From the NCBI GenBank assembly GCA_963699215.1, contig OY969422.1:682001-746000 (forward strand): a stretch of DNA of 64,000 nucleotides, given 5' to 3'. The stretch comes from VRUE01 sp963699215 (GTDB lineage: Bacteria; Actinomycetota; Thermoleophilia; Solirubrobacterales; 70-9). The position numbers and the translations under genes are program-made. Shown here piece by piece: positions 17,230-26,507 of this stretch (position 1 is the stretch's first letter; each line of letters begins with the position of its first letter). The notes beneath the pieces were generated by a model. The model ran no database searches and was not told where the DNA came from. It saw only the letters and a list, made by a program, of their open reading frames with translations.

Positions 17230-18984
17230 ATGGGGGAGCGACCGGCAGCACTGTCTGCGGAAACGATGTGCGCGGCCTTTCAGCTCACCGCGGCGGAGCA
17301 CGCGGCTGCACCGGCGCTGCGGCTGAAGGACTCCGACTATGAGGCGACGTGGGCCGATTACGCAGAGGCGGTGCGCAAGCGCGCCGCCGGCCTGGCCGCA
17401 CTGGGGGTCGAGCGCGGCGACACGGTCGGCTTCATGCTGGTCAACCGGCCGGCCTTCGCCCTCACCGACTGCGCCGCGATGCACCTCGGCGCCACCTGCT
17501 TCTCGGTCTACAACACGTCCTCGCCGGAGCAGATCGAGTACGTCGTCAGCGACGCGGCCAACCGGGCGATCGTCACCGAGCAGGCGTTCCTGGACCGGGT
17601 GCTGGCGGTGCGCGAGCGGGTCGAGACGCTGGAGCACGTCGTCGTGGTCGACGGCGAGGCACCCGACGGCACGATCTCGCTGGCGGAGCTGGAGGCGATG
17701 GGCGACCCGGGCTTCGACTTCGAGGCGGCCTGGCGCGCGGTCGAGCCCGACGACGTCCTCTGCCTGATCTACACCTCGGGCACCACCGGCCCGCCGAAGG
17801 GCGTGCAGCTGACCCACGACAACATGGTCCGCCAGTGGCAGGCCTGCGACCAGGTCCACGCAACGGAGCCCGGCGGCCGCACGATCTCCTATCTACCCAG
17901 CGCCCACGTCGCCGACCGCTGGGGGCTGCTCTACGCGCAGATGATCTACGGGCACTGCATGTACTGCTGCCCCGACCCGCGCGAACTGGTCGCCTACTCG
18001 ATCGAGGTCAGGCCGACCGTCTGGGGCGGCGTGCCGCGGATCTGGGAGAAACTGAAGGCCGCAATCGAGATGGGGATGGCCGCCGAGCCGGACGCCGAGA
18101 AAGGCAAGGCCACCGAGTGGGCTATGGAGGTCGGTCAGCGTCGCGTCGCCGCCTACATGGAGGGGAACATCCCCGCGGACCTGCAGGCGGAGTGGGACAA
18201 AGCCGACGAGCTGGTGTTCTCGAAGATCCGCGAGACGCTCGGGATCGACCAGGTCGAGTGGTTCGTCGTCGGTGCCGCGCCGACCCCACCCGAGGTGCTC
18301 GAGTTCTTCCTCGCGATGGGGGTCGAGATCTGCGAGCTGTGGGGAATGTCGGAGACCACTGCGGTCGCGACCGTCAACCGCCGCGGCAAGGTGCGGGTGG
18401 GCACGGTCGGGCCGCCGATCCCGGGGGTCGAGGTGAAACTGGCCGATGACGGCGAGGTGATGGTGCGCGGGCCGGTCGTGATGAAGGGCTACCGCAACAT
18501 GCCGGAGAAGACCGCGGAGTCGCTGACCGAGGACGGTTGGCTGCTGAGCGGCGACGTCGGCGAGTTCGACGAGAACGGCTACCTGCGGATCGTCGACCGC
18601 AAGAAGGAGCTGATCATCAACGCGGCGGGCAAGAACATGTCGCCGGCCAACATCGAGGCGAAGCTGAAGGCCGCCTCGCCGCTGATCGCCCAGGTCGTGG
18701 CGATCGGCGACCGCCGCCCCTACAACGTGGCCCTGATCGTCCTCGACCACGAGACGCTGGCGGCGCGCGGCGCCACGGCGGAGGATCCGGAGACGATCGC
18801 CGAGATCGAGCGCGCGGTGGCAGGCGCCAACGAGCGTCTCGCCCGGGTCGAGCAGATCAAGCGCTTCCACGTCCTCGACGGCGAGTGGGTGCCCGGCGGC
18901 GACGAGCTGACGCCGACCCTGAAGCTGAAGCGCAAGCCGATCGGCGAGAAGTACGCGGCGCAGATCGACGCGCTCTACGCCTAG
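17230..18984 (+). CDS. Long-chain fatty acid-CoA ligase (AMP-forming, FadD15-like)
   Basis: 584 residues, intact. The AMP-binding P-loop LIYTSGTTGPPKGVQL lies near residue 180, the adenylation motif LWGMSETTA near 375, and the hinge and catalytic-Lys region GWLLSGDVGEFDENGYL plus VDRKKELIINAAGKNMSP near 435-470. It activates fatty acids to acyl-CoA for oxidation or lipid synthesis, probably membrane-associated. It begins 31 bp after nuoN and could be cotranscribed with the operon, linking fatty-acid use to respiration. ATG 17230 is the only sensible start. Confidence 0.92.
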   Translation: MGERPAALSAETMCAAFQLTAAEHAAAPALRLKDSDYEATWADYAEAVRKRAAGLAALGVERGDTVGFMLVNRPAFALTDCAAMHLGATCFSVYNTSSPEQIEYVVSDAANRAIVTEQAFLDRVLAVRERVETLEHVVVVDGEAPDGTISLAELEAMGDPGFDFEAAWRAVEPDDVLCLIYTSGTTGPPKGVQLTHDNMVRQWQACDQVHATEPGGRTISYLPSAHVADRWGLLYAQMIYGHCMYCCPDPRELVAYSIEVRPTVWGGVPRIWEKLKAAIEMGMAAEPDAEKGKATEWAMEVGQRRVAAYMEGNIPADLQAEWDKADELVFSKIRETLGIDQVEWFVVGAAPTPPEVLEFFLAMGVEICELWGMSETTAVATVNRRGKVRVGTVGPPIPGVEVKLADDGEVMVRGPVVMKGYRNMPEKTAESLTEDGWLLSGDVGEFDENGYLRIVDRKKELIINAAGKNMSPANIEAKLKAASPLIAQVVAIGDRRPYNVALIVLDHETLAARGATAEDPETIAEIERAVAGANERLARVEQIKRFHVLDGEWVPGGDELTPTLKLKRKPIGEKYAAQIDALYA

Positions 18985-19025
18985 CGCCTCGGCACTCGCG
19001 GCTCGCTAGCTGAAAGGGTCCCGGC

Positions 19026-19950
19026 GTGGGCGTCCTCCTAACCGCACTTGCGATCGTTGCTGGCGTCGGCCATCGGCGTCTTCGCCGAGCGGCGCCGTCC
19101 CCAGGCAGCGGGACAAGCCGCCCGCCAGGCGCTGACGCTGATGCTCTACGTGCTGGTGCCGCCGGTGATCTTCTTCAACCTGGCGGCGAGCGAGATCGAC
19201 GTCGAGCACGGCGTCGGCCTGTTGCTCGGCATCCTCGCGGTCTCGCTCTCAGGCCTGGCCGCCTGGTGGGTGTCGAGCCGCCTGCTCGGGCTCAGCCGCC
19301 ACCAGACCGGAGCTGTCGTCTGCGCCGTGCTCAGCGTCAACACCGGCTACCTCGGCTACCCGCTGACCGTGGCGCTGCTCGGCCGCGACCAGCTGACCAC
19401 CGCGGTCCTCTACGACGTCCTCGTCACCGGCCCCTGCCTGCTGCTCGGCGCCTTCGCGGTCGGCGCCGCCTTCGGCACCAAGGCCGGCGAAGGCCCGCGC
19501 GACCGGGTCCGCGCCTTCTTCACCCGCAACCCGCCGCTCTACGCCGCGATCGCCGGCCTGCTCGCCCCCGACGCGCTGGCGCCGAGCGTTCTCGTCGACG
19601 CCTCGCAGATCCTCGTCTTCGCGATGCTGCCGATCGGCTTCTTCGCCGTCGGCGCCACCCTGGCCGAGAACGCCGAGCACGGCGAGCTGCCGATGCCGCC
19701 GCCGCTGACCAAGCCGGTCGCCGTCGCCCTCGGCGCCCGCCTCGCCCTCGCCCCGGCGCTGCTGATGCTGCTGGCGGCGCCGCTGATCGACCTCCCCGCC
19801 GCCTACCGGCTGATGTCGGCGATGCCCTCGGGCCTCAACTCGATGGTCGTCGCCCACGCCTACGGCCTCGACATGGAGATCACCGCCGAGGCGGTCACCT
19901 GGTCGACCGCGATCGTCGTCCTCGCCGCCCTCGGCTCGCTGCTGCTCTAG
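19026..19950 (+). CDS. AEC family transporter (auxin-efflux-carrier fold), frameshift near N-terminus
   Basis: About 307 residues with ten hydrophobic helices in two repeats. GTG 19026 follows a GAAAGGG ribosome site and begins GVLLTALAIVAGVG; a shift near 19072 joins it to the long frame starting IGVFAERRRPQAAGQAARQA. Characteristic features are the NTGYLGYPL motif of the first half and the C-terminal MSAMPSGLNSMVVAHAYG motif. Such carriers export small organic anions; the substrate cannot be inferred. Confidence 0.78.
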
Positions 19951-19975
19951 CGCACAGGGCGCCTATGCTGGGCCG

Positions 19976-20333
19976 ATGCTCCACCACGTCACGCTCGAGG
20001 TCGCCCCGGCGGACGTCGAGCGCGTCGGTCGAGCTCTGGACGCTGCTCGGCTTCGAGCGGGTCGAGGCCCCGCCGGCGCTGGCCGAGACCTTCGTCTGGA
20101 TGGAACGCGAGGGGACCCAGATCCACCTCGAACGAAACGAGTCGCCGACCGTGCCCCCGCGCGGCCACGCCGCGATCGTCGTCCCCGACTTCGAGCGGAC
20201 GGTCGAGCGACTGCGGGAGCAGGGCTTCGAGGTCGCCGCGGGTGGCGAGCACTGGGGCTCGCCGCGTGCCAAGGCCACCGGGCCCGGCGGCCACCGGGTC
20301 GAGTTGATGGCCGCGCCACCGGCCTCCGGCTAG
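19976..20333 (+). CDS. VOC/glyoxalase-superfamily protein (one frameshift)
   Basis: About 119 residues. It opens LHHVTLEVAP, the first VOC beta strand, and after a shift near 20028 continues WTLLGFERVEAP, then HLERNE and HAAIVVPDFERTVERLREQGFEV, and ends KATGPGGHRVELMA. Two paired beta-alpha-beta-beta-beta modules are typical of the glyoxalase/bleomycin-resistance/dioxygenase fold. Substrate and metal requirement cannot be deduced. The stop overlaps the convergent TetR-like gene by 4 bp. Confidence 0.7.
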
Positions 20334-20800
20334 CCCCACCCGCCCGCGGCGATTCGCTCGGCCTCCTCGCGACCGAGGTACGGGGTGAGGATCAGGACGG
20401 TCAGCTCGGGGGCGAGATCGGGGAGGGACTCGGGTTCGCCGGCGCGCAGGCGGCCGCCGACGACGAAGGCGAAGCTGCCGACGAGGCCGAGCTCGAGCGC
20501 CTCGGGGAGCGGCGATGCGGCCCTCTCGCGGCCAGGGAGAAGCAGCTCGGTGAGGCGGGCGAGCGTCTCTTCGTGGCGAAGCTGGGCATAGCGGCCCGCG
20601 GCGTAGGGCTCGAAGAGCAGCAGGCTCGCCAGCCTGGGATCGGCGGCGAACAGCGCCAGGACGGAGTCGATGGCGTCGCGAACCTGTCGGGGCCACTCGT
20701 CCGAGCGGCGACAGGTGCGCTCGATTTGCGCGAAGAGCCTTGCCGCGCCGGCCTCGTAGGCGACGGAGAAGCCGTCGAAGGGATCGCTGATCTCGCTCAT
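20330..20800 (-). CDS. TetR C-terminal-domain protein lacking the helix-turn-helix
   Basis: 156 residues from ATG 20798-20800 (an in-frame ATG at 20849-20851 would lie inside the promoter). The sequence aligns with the ligand-binding half of the TetR regulator at 58.05-58.74 kb: FSVAYEAGAARLF against FLAAYEMVAEHI, DPRLASLLLFEPYAAG against EPELARLCMIEPVAAG, and LTPYLGREEAERIA against LAPYVGGEEAERLA. The roughly 50-residue DNA-binding HTH expected before this is absent from the frame and upstream sequence. It could be a dominant-negative partner, a ligand sensor or a remnant. Confidence 0.65.
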   Translation of the reverse strand: MSEISDPFDGFSVAYEAGAARLFAQIERTCRRSDEWPRQVRDAIDSVLALFAADPRLASLLLFEPYAAGRYAQLRHEETLARLTELLLPGRERAASPLPEALELGLVGSFAFVVGGRLRAGEPESLPDLAPELTVLILTPYLGREEAERIAAGGWG

Positions 20801-20841
20801 GCCGGCAGATGGCCGGAGCAGTGTCTCTGCCGGCAGGTTGT

Positions 20842-20870
20842 AGATAAACAAACGAGTTTGTATTTGTCAA
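20842..20870 (-). promoter_or_regulatory. Promoter with dyad operator for the HTH-less TetR gene
   Basis: On the minus strand TTGACA (20870-20865) and TTATCT (20847-20842) are exactly 17 bp apart, close to a consensus sigma-70-type promoter. The spacer holds a dyad ACAAAC-GA-GTTTGT (20848-20861), the placement usual for TetR-family operators. The gene starts about 35 nt downstream of the predicted transcription start. Confidence 0.65.
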
Positions 20871-20927
20871 GGAATCTGCTCGGTATGGCCCGGCTGGCCC
20901 GTCGGCGCCGCCCTCTACGATGCGCCG

Positions 20928-22566
20928 GTGCGCTACCCGGTCGAGGACTTCACCCCCGAGGAGCGGGCGCTTCTCGCCCCCCACTTCACCAACCTGGACC
21001 GGCCGGTTTTCGCCCTCGTCAACCTGCCGGAGACGGTGAAGGGAGCGCTTTTTGCCCGCTATTCGCGGTATTCGGGGACGGTGCGACGGCTCTACCTAGA
21101 GGAGTTCGCGGGCGATGCTGCCGGCGGGCGAGCGGCCCTTCGACGGAGCGGAGGGCAAGCGTGCGGCGGAGCTCTACGAGCGGGTCTTCGTCGGCTACGG
21201 CGACGACTCGATCGCCCAGGTCGGCGGCGCCCACATCGCCTGCGAGTGGGTCTCCAACGTCCTCACCAAGCTGCTCCAGCGCGGCCGGCTCGCCGCCTAC
21301 CTGGAGCAGTCGACCCGCTACATCCCCTACGACAAGCCGCTGCCCGCGGAGGTCGGCGGCGGCTACCGCTACTACCGCGACGAGCGAGCTCGGGCCCGAG
21401 TTCGCCACGGCGATGGACGAGCTGTTCGCGATCTACTCGCGCTCGCTCGACACGGTCGAGGAGTGGGCCGCCGAGCGCTGGCCGCGCGGCGAGGACGAGC
21501 CGGAGGGCGCCTGGCAGCGCTCGATCCGGGCCAAGGCGCTCGACCTGCTGCGCGGCCTGCTGCCCGCCGCGACCCTGAGCCACGTCGGCATCTACGCCAC
21601 CGGCCAGGCCTACGAGCAGCTGCTGCTGCGACTGATGGCCTCGCCGCTGCCGGAGGCGCGCGAGTACGGCGGGATGATCCTGCGCGAGCTGCAGCAGGTG
21701 ATGCCGAGCTTCGTCTCCCGGGTCGAACGGCCCGACCGCGGCGGCGAGTGGGTCTCCTACCTGGAAGCAGCGCCGCGAAGCGACCGAGAGCTGGGTCGCG
21801 CGGCTCGGCCTCGACCGCCGCGGCGCCGGCGACGACGCCCCGTCGGTCGAGCTGATCCACGTCGACGGCAGCGAAGAGGATCTGCTCGCCTCCTGCCTGT
21901 TCGAGGCGGCGGCGACGCCGGAGACCGAGATCCGCAACCGGGTCGACCTGCTCGACCGCGACGAGCGGGCCGAGCTGCTGGCGGCGCTGGTCGGCGAGCG
22001 GCCCAACCGCCGCCACCGCCCGGGGCGCGGCTTCGAGGCGCTGCGCTACCGCTTCGAGATCGTCTCCGACTACGGCGCCTTCCGCGACCTGCAGCGCCAC
22101 CGGATGCTGACCTGCCAGTGGCAGCGCCTCGGGCCGGACCTCGGCGCCGGCGTCCCCGACGAGGTGCGCGAAGCCGGAGCCGGCGACGAGTTCGAGCGCG
22201 CCCTGGAGATCTCGCACGCGCGAGTACGAGCGGCTGCGGGGCGCCGGCCTGCACGAGCAGGCCCCCTACGCGCTCTGCCTCGCCTACCGGATCCGCTACG
22301 TGCTCGACCTCAACGCGCGCGAGGCGATGCACCTGATCGAGCTGCGCTCCGGCCGCGAGGGCCACCCCGCTTACCGCGCCGTCGCCCAGGCGATGCACGA
22401 GCGGATCGCCGCGATCCACCCCGCCGTGGCGGCGGCGATGACCCACGTCGACACCTCGCAGGAGCCCCGCCTCGAGCGGATCCTGAGCGAGATCCGGACC
22501 CAGCGCAAGCGGGCGGCTGCGTCGACGCCGGCCGAGGCGCCGACCGGCCTCAACCCGCTCGGCTAG
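20928..22566 (+). CDS. Tandem ThyX-like (FAD-dependent thymidylate synthase fold) protein, frameshifted
   Basis: About 545 residues from GTG 20928, opening YPVEDFTPEERALLAPHFTNLDRPVFAL. The first half contains YGDDSIAQVGGAHIACEWVSNVL and YLEQSTRYIPYD, the second half YRFEIVSDYGAFRDLQRHRMLTCQWQRLG and LDLNAREAMHLIELRSGREGH. Both resemble ThyX, whose hallmark is RHR-x7-S-x-R; here the second copy has RHRMLTCQWQR, with the hallmark Ser replaced. A duplicated ThyX fold of this length occurs in Actinobacteria. Real thymidylate synthase activity is doubtful. Shifts near 21115, 21390, 21770 and 22215. Confidence 0.68.
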
Positions 22567-23348
22567 GGGTTGTCGCCCTCCGGCTCGTCGTCCGAGCCGG
22601 CCGCCTTCTCCCCCGGGGTCGGCCAGGGCTCGGCTTCGCCGCTCTCCCAGGCCGGGGGGCGGCCGCCCAGGCCGGCGATCAGCAGGCCGAGGTAGACGAA
22701 CCAGAGCAGCGCGAACTGGAAGAAGATGAAGGAGACGGCGCCGAGCGCCATCCCGAGCGAGCCCCAGAAGCGGGTCAGCAGGCCGGTTCGCATCGCGTGC
22801 ATGGCGGTGTAGAACATGGCGACTACGAAGCCGATCTGGCCGCCGAGGCCGAAGCCGGCGGCGAGCGGCCGCAGGGGCGCGTCGGCGATCGTGTCGTTGG
22901 CAGCGTCGTTGGCGCGCTCGCTGCCCAGCGCCACGCCTTTGGCCATCAGCCGCGGCACTTCGTCGGAGACGAACTCGGAGGCAGCGTGCAGGGTGGAGAG
23001 CCCGCTGAGGATCGCCAGCACGGCGAGGAACAGCGGCGCGGCGATGACGACGCCGACCAGTTGGCCGCGCATGGTGTCGCTGCGCGCGGCGGCGGCGCGA
23101 AAGAGGTAGTAGAGCGGCGCCGCGAGCAGGCCGACGCCGATCGCCTGCAGGATGCTGGAGAGCAGCTGGGCGCCGCGGTGGGCATCGACGTTGCGCAGCA
23201 GCTCGGAGTCCCCGTCGCTGCTGCCGACCGCCTGGGTGGCGATGACGATCGCGGCGACGATCAGCAGGATCGAGCCGAGGGTGGCGATGGCCACGGGCCG
23301 CGACCAGCGCTCCTCCCAGGCCAGCGCCGCCTCCTTGCTCTGCCTCAA
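22563..23348 (-). CDS. Five- to six-helix membrane protein, function unknown
   Basis: 261 residues from ATG 23346-23348. Hydrophobic segments at about residues 18-38, 68-88, 98-118, 170-190 and 205-235, with a long extracytoplasmic-type loop rich in Ala, Asp and Glu and a disordered acidic/Pro C-terminal tail (EPWPTPGEKAAGSDDEPEGD). It lies 7 bp downstream of the CBS-domain gene, so the two are probably one transcript. No family could be named with confidence. Confidence 0.7.
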   Translation of the reverse strand: MRQSKEAALAWEERWSRPVAIATLGSILLIVAAIVIATQAVGSSDGDSELLRNVDAHRGAQLLSSILQAIGVGLLAAPLYYLFRAAAARSDTMRGQLVGVVIAAPLFLAVLAILSGLSTLHAASEFVSDEVPRLMAKGVALGSERANDAANDTIADAPLRPLAAGFGLGGQIGFVVAMFYTAMHAMRTGLLTRFWGSLGMALGAVSFIFFQFALLWFVYLGLLIAGLGGRPPAWESGEAEPWPTPGEKAAGSDDEPEGDNP

Positions 23349-23355
23349 AGCGCGC

Positions 23356-23784
23356 TCAGCCCCGCTCGTGGAAGTAGAACTGGGGCAGCGCGCCCTCGAT
23401 CACCTCGGCGGTCATCCGCTGGGCAACCTCGAGGTTGCCGGTCCGCACCGCGATGTCGTCGAGCGTGACGATGCCGGCGAGGCTATCGCCATCGACCACC
23501 GGCAGGCGCCGCACCCGGTGCTGGACCATCAGCGCCGCCGCCTCGTCGAGCTCCATCTCCGGCTCGCCGCAGATCAGCGGCCGCGAGGCGTGGTCGCCGA
23601 CCGGCGCCTCCGGATCGACCCCGCCGGCGAAGACGCGGATCGCGAGATCGCGGTCGGTGACCATCGCCACCGGCGAGCCTGCCAGGTCGACGATGACGAC
23701 CGAGCCGACGCGGTTGTCGCGCATCTGGCGGGCGACCGAGACCGCGCTCGTCTCCGGCGTCGCGGTGACGACCCCGGCGGTCAT
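23356..23784 (-). CDS. Two-CBS-domain protein
   Basis: 142 residues made almost entirely of a CBS pair. CBS1: VARQMRDNRVGSVVIVDLAGSPVAMVTDRDLAIRV (about 18-52). CBS2: LMVQHRVRRLPVVDGDSLAGIVTLDDIAV (about 85-113). Such Bateman modules bind adenosyl ligands (AMP, ATP, SAM). With no attached enzyme it may sense adenylate state, perhaps for the membrane protein encoded just downstream. Confidence 0.88.
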   Translation of the reverse strand: MTAGVVTATPETSAVSVARQMRDNRVGSVVIVDLAGSPVAMVTDRDLAIRVFAGGVDPEAPVGDHASRPLICGEPEMELDEAAALMVQHRVRRLPVVDGDSLAGIVTLDDIAVRTGNLEVAQRMTAEVIEGALPQFYFHERG

Positions 23785-23823
23785 GATCTCGCTTCAGCTG
23801 CACGGCGCGTACGCTACCGGCGC

Positions 23824-24476
23824 ATGACTGCGAAGGAACAGGTTCACCAAGCGCGTCCCGTCCCGGTCGTTCCGCTCGAGGCCGGTGCCGGGCCCGAGAA
23901 CCCGCCCTGCCCCGCCTGCGGCGAGCCGCTGTTCGGCTGGATCGACGACCGGCCCGGGCTGGCCGGGCCGACGATGCGCTGCGAGAGCTGCGGCCTCGGC
24001 GTCGTCGGCGAGCCCGGGGACGCCGAGGAGGCGCTGCGTGAGCTGGACCGCCTCGGCGCCGGGCAAGCGGCGACGGATCGCCAACCGGGCCGGCTTCGCC
24101 GCCTGGATCGGCGGCGCCGGCTGGGCCGGCCTGGAGCACGGGCGCCCGTTACCTGTTCACGGTCGAGGCGGTGCGCCGCCTCGTCGCCCGCCGCGACCAG
24201 GTCGTCACGCTCGCGCCCGCTGGGCGCCCGGGGCCGGCATCGCCGCGATGTGGCAGACGATCCTCAACGGCTTCACCTTCGGCCGCAACGTCGCCCTCGG
24301 CGCACTCGGGCGCAGCGCCGCGGTGCCGGCCGGCACAACCCTGGCAACGCCGCATCGACGCCTTCGTCAGCATCGTCGTCGCGATCCCAGCGCTGATCGT
24401 CGCGGTCCCGTTGGAGCTGGTCGCGGCAGCCCTGAGCCGCGGCAGCGTCATCTCGCTGAAGCTCGAGCTGCTCTAG
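23824..24476 (+). CDS. Zinc-ribbon protein with C-terminal membrane segment (frameshifted)
   Basis: Starts at ATG 23824, 39 bp from the divergent CBS gene. A zinc ribbon C-P-A-C-GEPLFGW...C-E-S-C-GLGV is seen at about residues 30-60. After shifts near 24065, 24150, 24220 and 24340 it continues RRIANRAGFAAWIGGAGWAG, YLFTVEAVRRLVARRDQVVT, MWQTILNGFTFGRNVALGA, and ends in a hydrophobic helix FVSIVVAIPALIVAVPLELV. A conserved-looking protein of about 217 residues; I cannot name its function. Confidence 0.6.
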
Positions 24477-24810
24477 AAGCGGCTAGGACGAGGCCTTCGC
24501 GGGCCTCGCGCACCAGGGTGACGGCCTCGGGAAAGAGGACGCGGATCGCGTCGCGCACCTGCATCGCCTGCTCGTCGCTGTTGCCGGTCAGCTCGAGCCG
24601 CTCGATCGAGGCGACGGTCATCTCGACCGCGAGCCGGATCGCGTTGTCGGCCCAGGCGACGCGCTGCGAGGACTGCATCTGCTCGGAGAGCTCCTCCATG
24701 CGGGCGCGGAACTCATCGGGGTCGCCGAAGAGGTTGAAGCCCTCCACCAGGGCGACATGTAAGCAGACCGCGACAAGGGCGGCACGAAGTCCTTGCAATT
24801 GACGCGCCAC
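24448..24810 (-). CDS. Hypothetical helical protein
   Basis: Up to 120 residues from ATG 24808-24810, overlapping the convergent zinc-ribbon gene by 29 bp. The sequence is mostly amphipathic helix: EEFRARMEELSEQMQSSQRVAWADNAIRLAVEMTVASIERLEL. No motif identifies it. The start may be internal. Codon use and composition are like the neighbours, but evidence that it is expressed is limited. Confidence 0.45.
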   Translation of the reverse strand: MARQLQGLRAALVAVCLHVALVEGFNLFGDPDEFRARMEELSEQMQSSQRVAWADNAIRLAVEMTVASIERLELTGNSDEQAMQVRDAIRVLFPEAVTLVREAREGLVLAASRAARASAR

Positions 24811-24840
24811 CCGTGCGTCGGCGCCGCCTAGCTTCGGCGC

Positions 24841-25502
24841 ATGCGGAGCGAGAGCGGGAACGGCGAGCGTCGAGCAGGCGAGTCTGGTCGCGCTGGTCGC
24901 GCTGCTGCTGCTGATCGCGATCGCGGCCCTCGCAGCCGGCGGCGAGATCGACCCGCGCCGCGGCGTCGGCGGGACGATCGCGCGAGCGGCTCGTCTGCGC
25001 GCCCCGCCTCCCCGACGCCTGCCGCCACCACCCGCTGGTGCCCGCCTACGGCTGGCCGCTGGCCCGCCTCGCCCGTGCCCTCGCGCCGGCGCCCACGGCC
25101 CTCGCCGGGCCCTCCGGTCTGCCCCTGGTCCCGGTCGACTTCCGCCGCTGCCGGCGCGAGAGCTGCGCCGTGCCCTTGCCCGGCCCCGCCGGCACCCACC
25201 TGACCGCCTCCGGTCGCCGCCCGACCGCCTTCACCGTCGTCGAGGACCGGCGCCGCTCGCACGGCTGGGTCGAGCTGACCTACTGGCTCTACCGCCCGGG
25301 CCTCGGTTGGCAGAGCGTCGTCCGCCGCGCCGACCGGGCCGCGGTCGAGGCGACGAGCGACGTTCGCGTCCTGCTCAAGGACGACCCGGCGCTGGTCCCG
25401 CTGGAGACGCTGCCCGGCCGCGACCACTACGAGTTCCCGCCGGGCGAGCGCCCGCCCTGGCGGTGGCGGGTCGACGGCCGCTATCCCGGCTGGTCCAGTT
25501 AG
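24841..25502 (+). CDS. Hypothetical membrane-anchored protein (frameshifted)
   Basis: Starts at ATG 24841. After a shift near 24858 it has an N-terminal anchor EQASLVALVALLLLIAIAAL; a shift near 24985 leads into a clean frame of about 155 residues from 25038 with AYGWPLARLARALAPAP, RRCRRESCAVPLPG, FTVVEDRRRSHGWVELTYWLYRPGLGW and a Trp-rich end. The pair of nearby Cys and the single anchor suggest an exported domain. Function unknown. Confidence 0.55.
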
Positions 25503-26485
25503 TTCCTGGCGGGAGCCGGGGCTTCGGCGCGTCCTCTTCGGCCTGGCGGATCAGGCCACGCCAGTCGGTCGTGCGGAAGACGAGCAGGATCGCGGCGAAG
25601 CCGAGCACCACCGACCAGGCCGCCATCGCGATCTGCGTGCCGACCGAGAAGGAGAGGACGGCGGTGCGCGAGGGCCCGTGCAGGGTCGCGACCAGCAGCG
25701 CCTGCTGGGCGCCGGCGCCACCGGGGGTGAAGCGGGACGATGTTGGCGATCGCCTGCACGCTCATCACCAGCATCACGTTGCCGACCGAGCCGCCGATGC
25801 CGAAGGCCTCGAGGAAGAACCAGAAGGCGGCGAAGCGGAAGAGCCAGCCGACCCCCTGCCAGGCGGCGACCTGCGCGCAGGTAGCGACGCGGCGTGGCGA
25901 GGATGACGACCCCCTGCTTGACCCGGTCCCAGAAGCGGCGCACGCGGTGCGCGAGCAGGTAGATGCCGACTCGCGATCGCCAGCAGCAAAACGCCGCAGA
26001 CGATCAGGAAGACCTGGGGGTGTTCGGCCCAGAAGGAGATCTCGAAGGCGGGCAGGTCCGGCAGCCGCGGCGGCTCCGGCAACAGCCCCTGGATGATCGC
26101 GTAGAGCAGGACGAGCACGCCCGACGTGGTGTCGAAGACCGTCTGCACGAGGAAGGAGGAGGTGACCGCCGGGTAGGAGGAGTCGGGGATCTGGCGCTTG
26201 ACCAGGAAGACTTTGGTCACGTCGCCGGCGTGGGCGGGGAGGATCGCGTTGATCCCCGCGCCGGCCAGGTAGGCGGCGCTGAGCCGCAGGAAGGAGATGC
26301 GGACGCCGGGGTAGGCGGCGCGCAGGACGTTGCGCCAGGCCCAGGCGCGACAGAGCTGCATCGCCACCAGGCAGAGCCAGGGCCAGCGCGAACGACGTCC
26401 AGTCGATGTCCGAGAGGTGGCCGAAGAACTCCGCCGTGGCGCGGCCGAAGGACTCGACGCTGGATGCGAGGTCGGCAGGCGGCAT
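25499..26485 (-). CDS. Lysylphosphatidylglycerol-synthase-TM/flippase-like membrane protein (frameshifted)
   Basis: About 328 residues from ATG 26483-26485. The best preserved part, 25774-26367, shows CRAWAWRNVLRAAYPG, LRLSAAYLAGAGINAILPAHAGDVTKVFLVKR and PAVTSSFLVQTVFDTTSGVLVLL, the pattern of UPF0104/LPG_synthase_TM integral membrane proteins (around eight helices). Members flip or modify lipids or isoprenoid-linked substrates. Shifts near 26368, 25975, 25885 and 25735. It is divergent from the sulfotransferase with 22 bp between. Confidence 0.7.
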   Translation of the reverse strand: MPPADLASSVESFGRATAEFFGHLSDIDWTSFALALALPGGDAALSRLGLAQRPARRLPRRPHLLPAAQRRLPGRRGDQRDPPRPRRRRDQSLPGQAPDPRLLLPGGHLLLPRADGLRHHVGRARPALRDHPGAVAGAAAAAGPARLRDLLLGRTPPGLPDRLRRFAAGDRESASTCSRTACAASGTGSSRGSSSSPRRVATCAQVAAWQGVGWLFRFAAFWFFLEAFGIGGSVGNVMLVMSVQAIANIVPLHPRWRRRPAGAAGRDPARALAHRRPLLLGRHADRDGGLVGGARLRRDPARLPHDRLAWPDPPGRRGRAEAPAPARN

Positions 26486-26507
26486 CGACAGCTACACTAG
26501 CCCGCTC

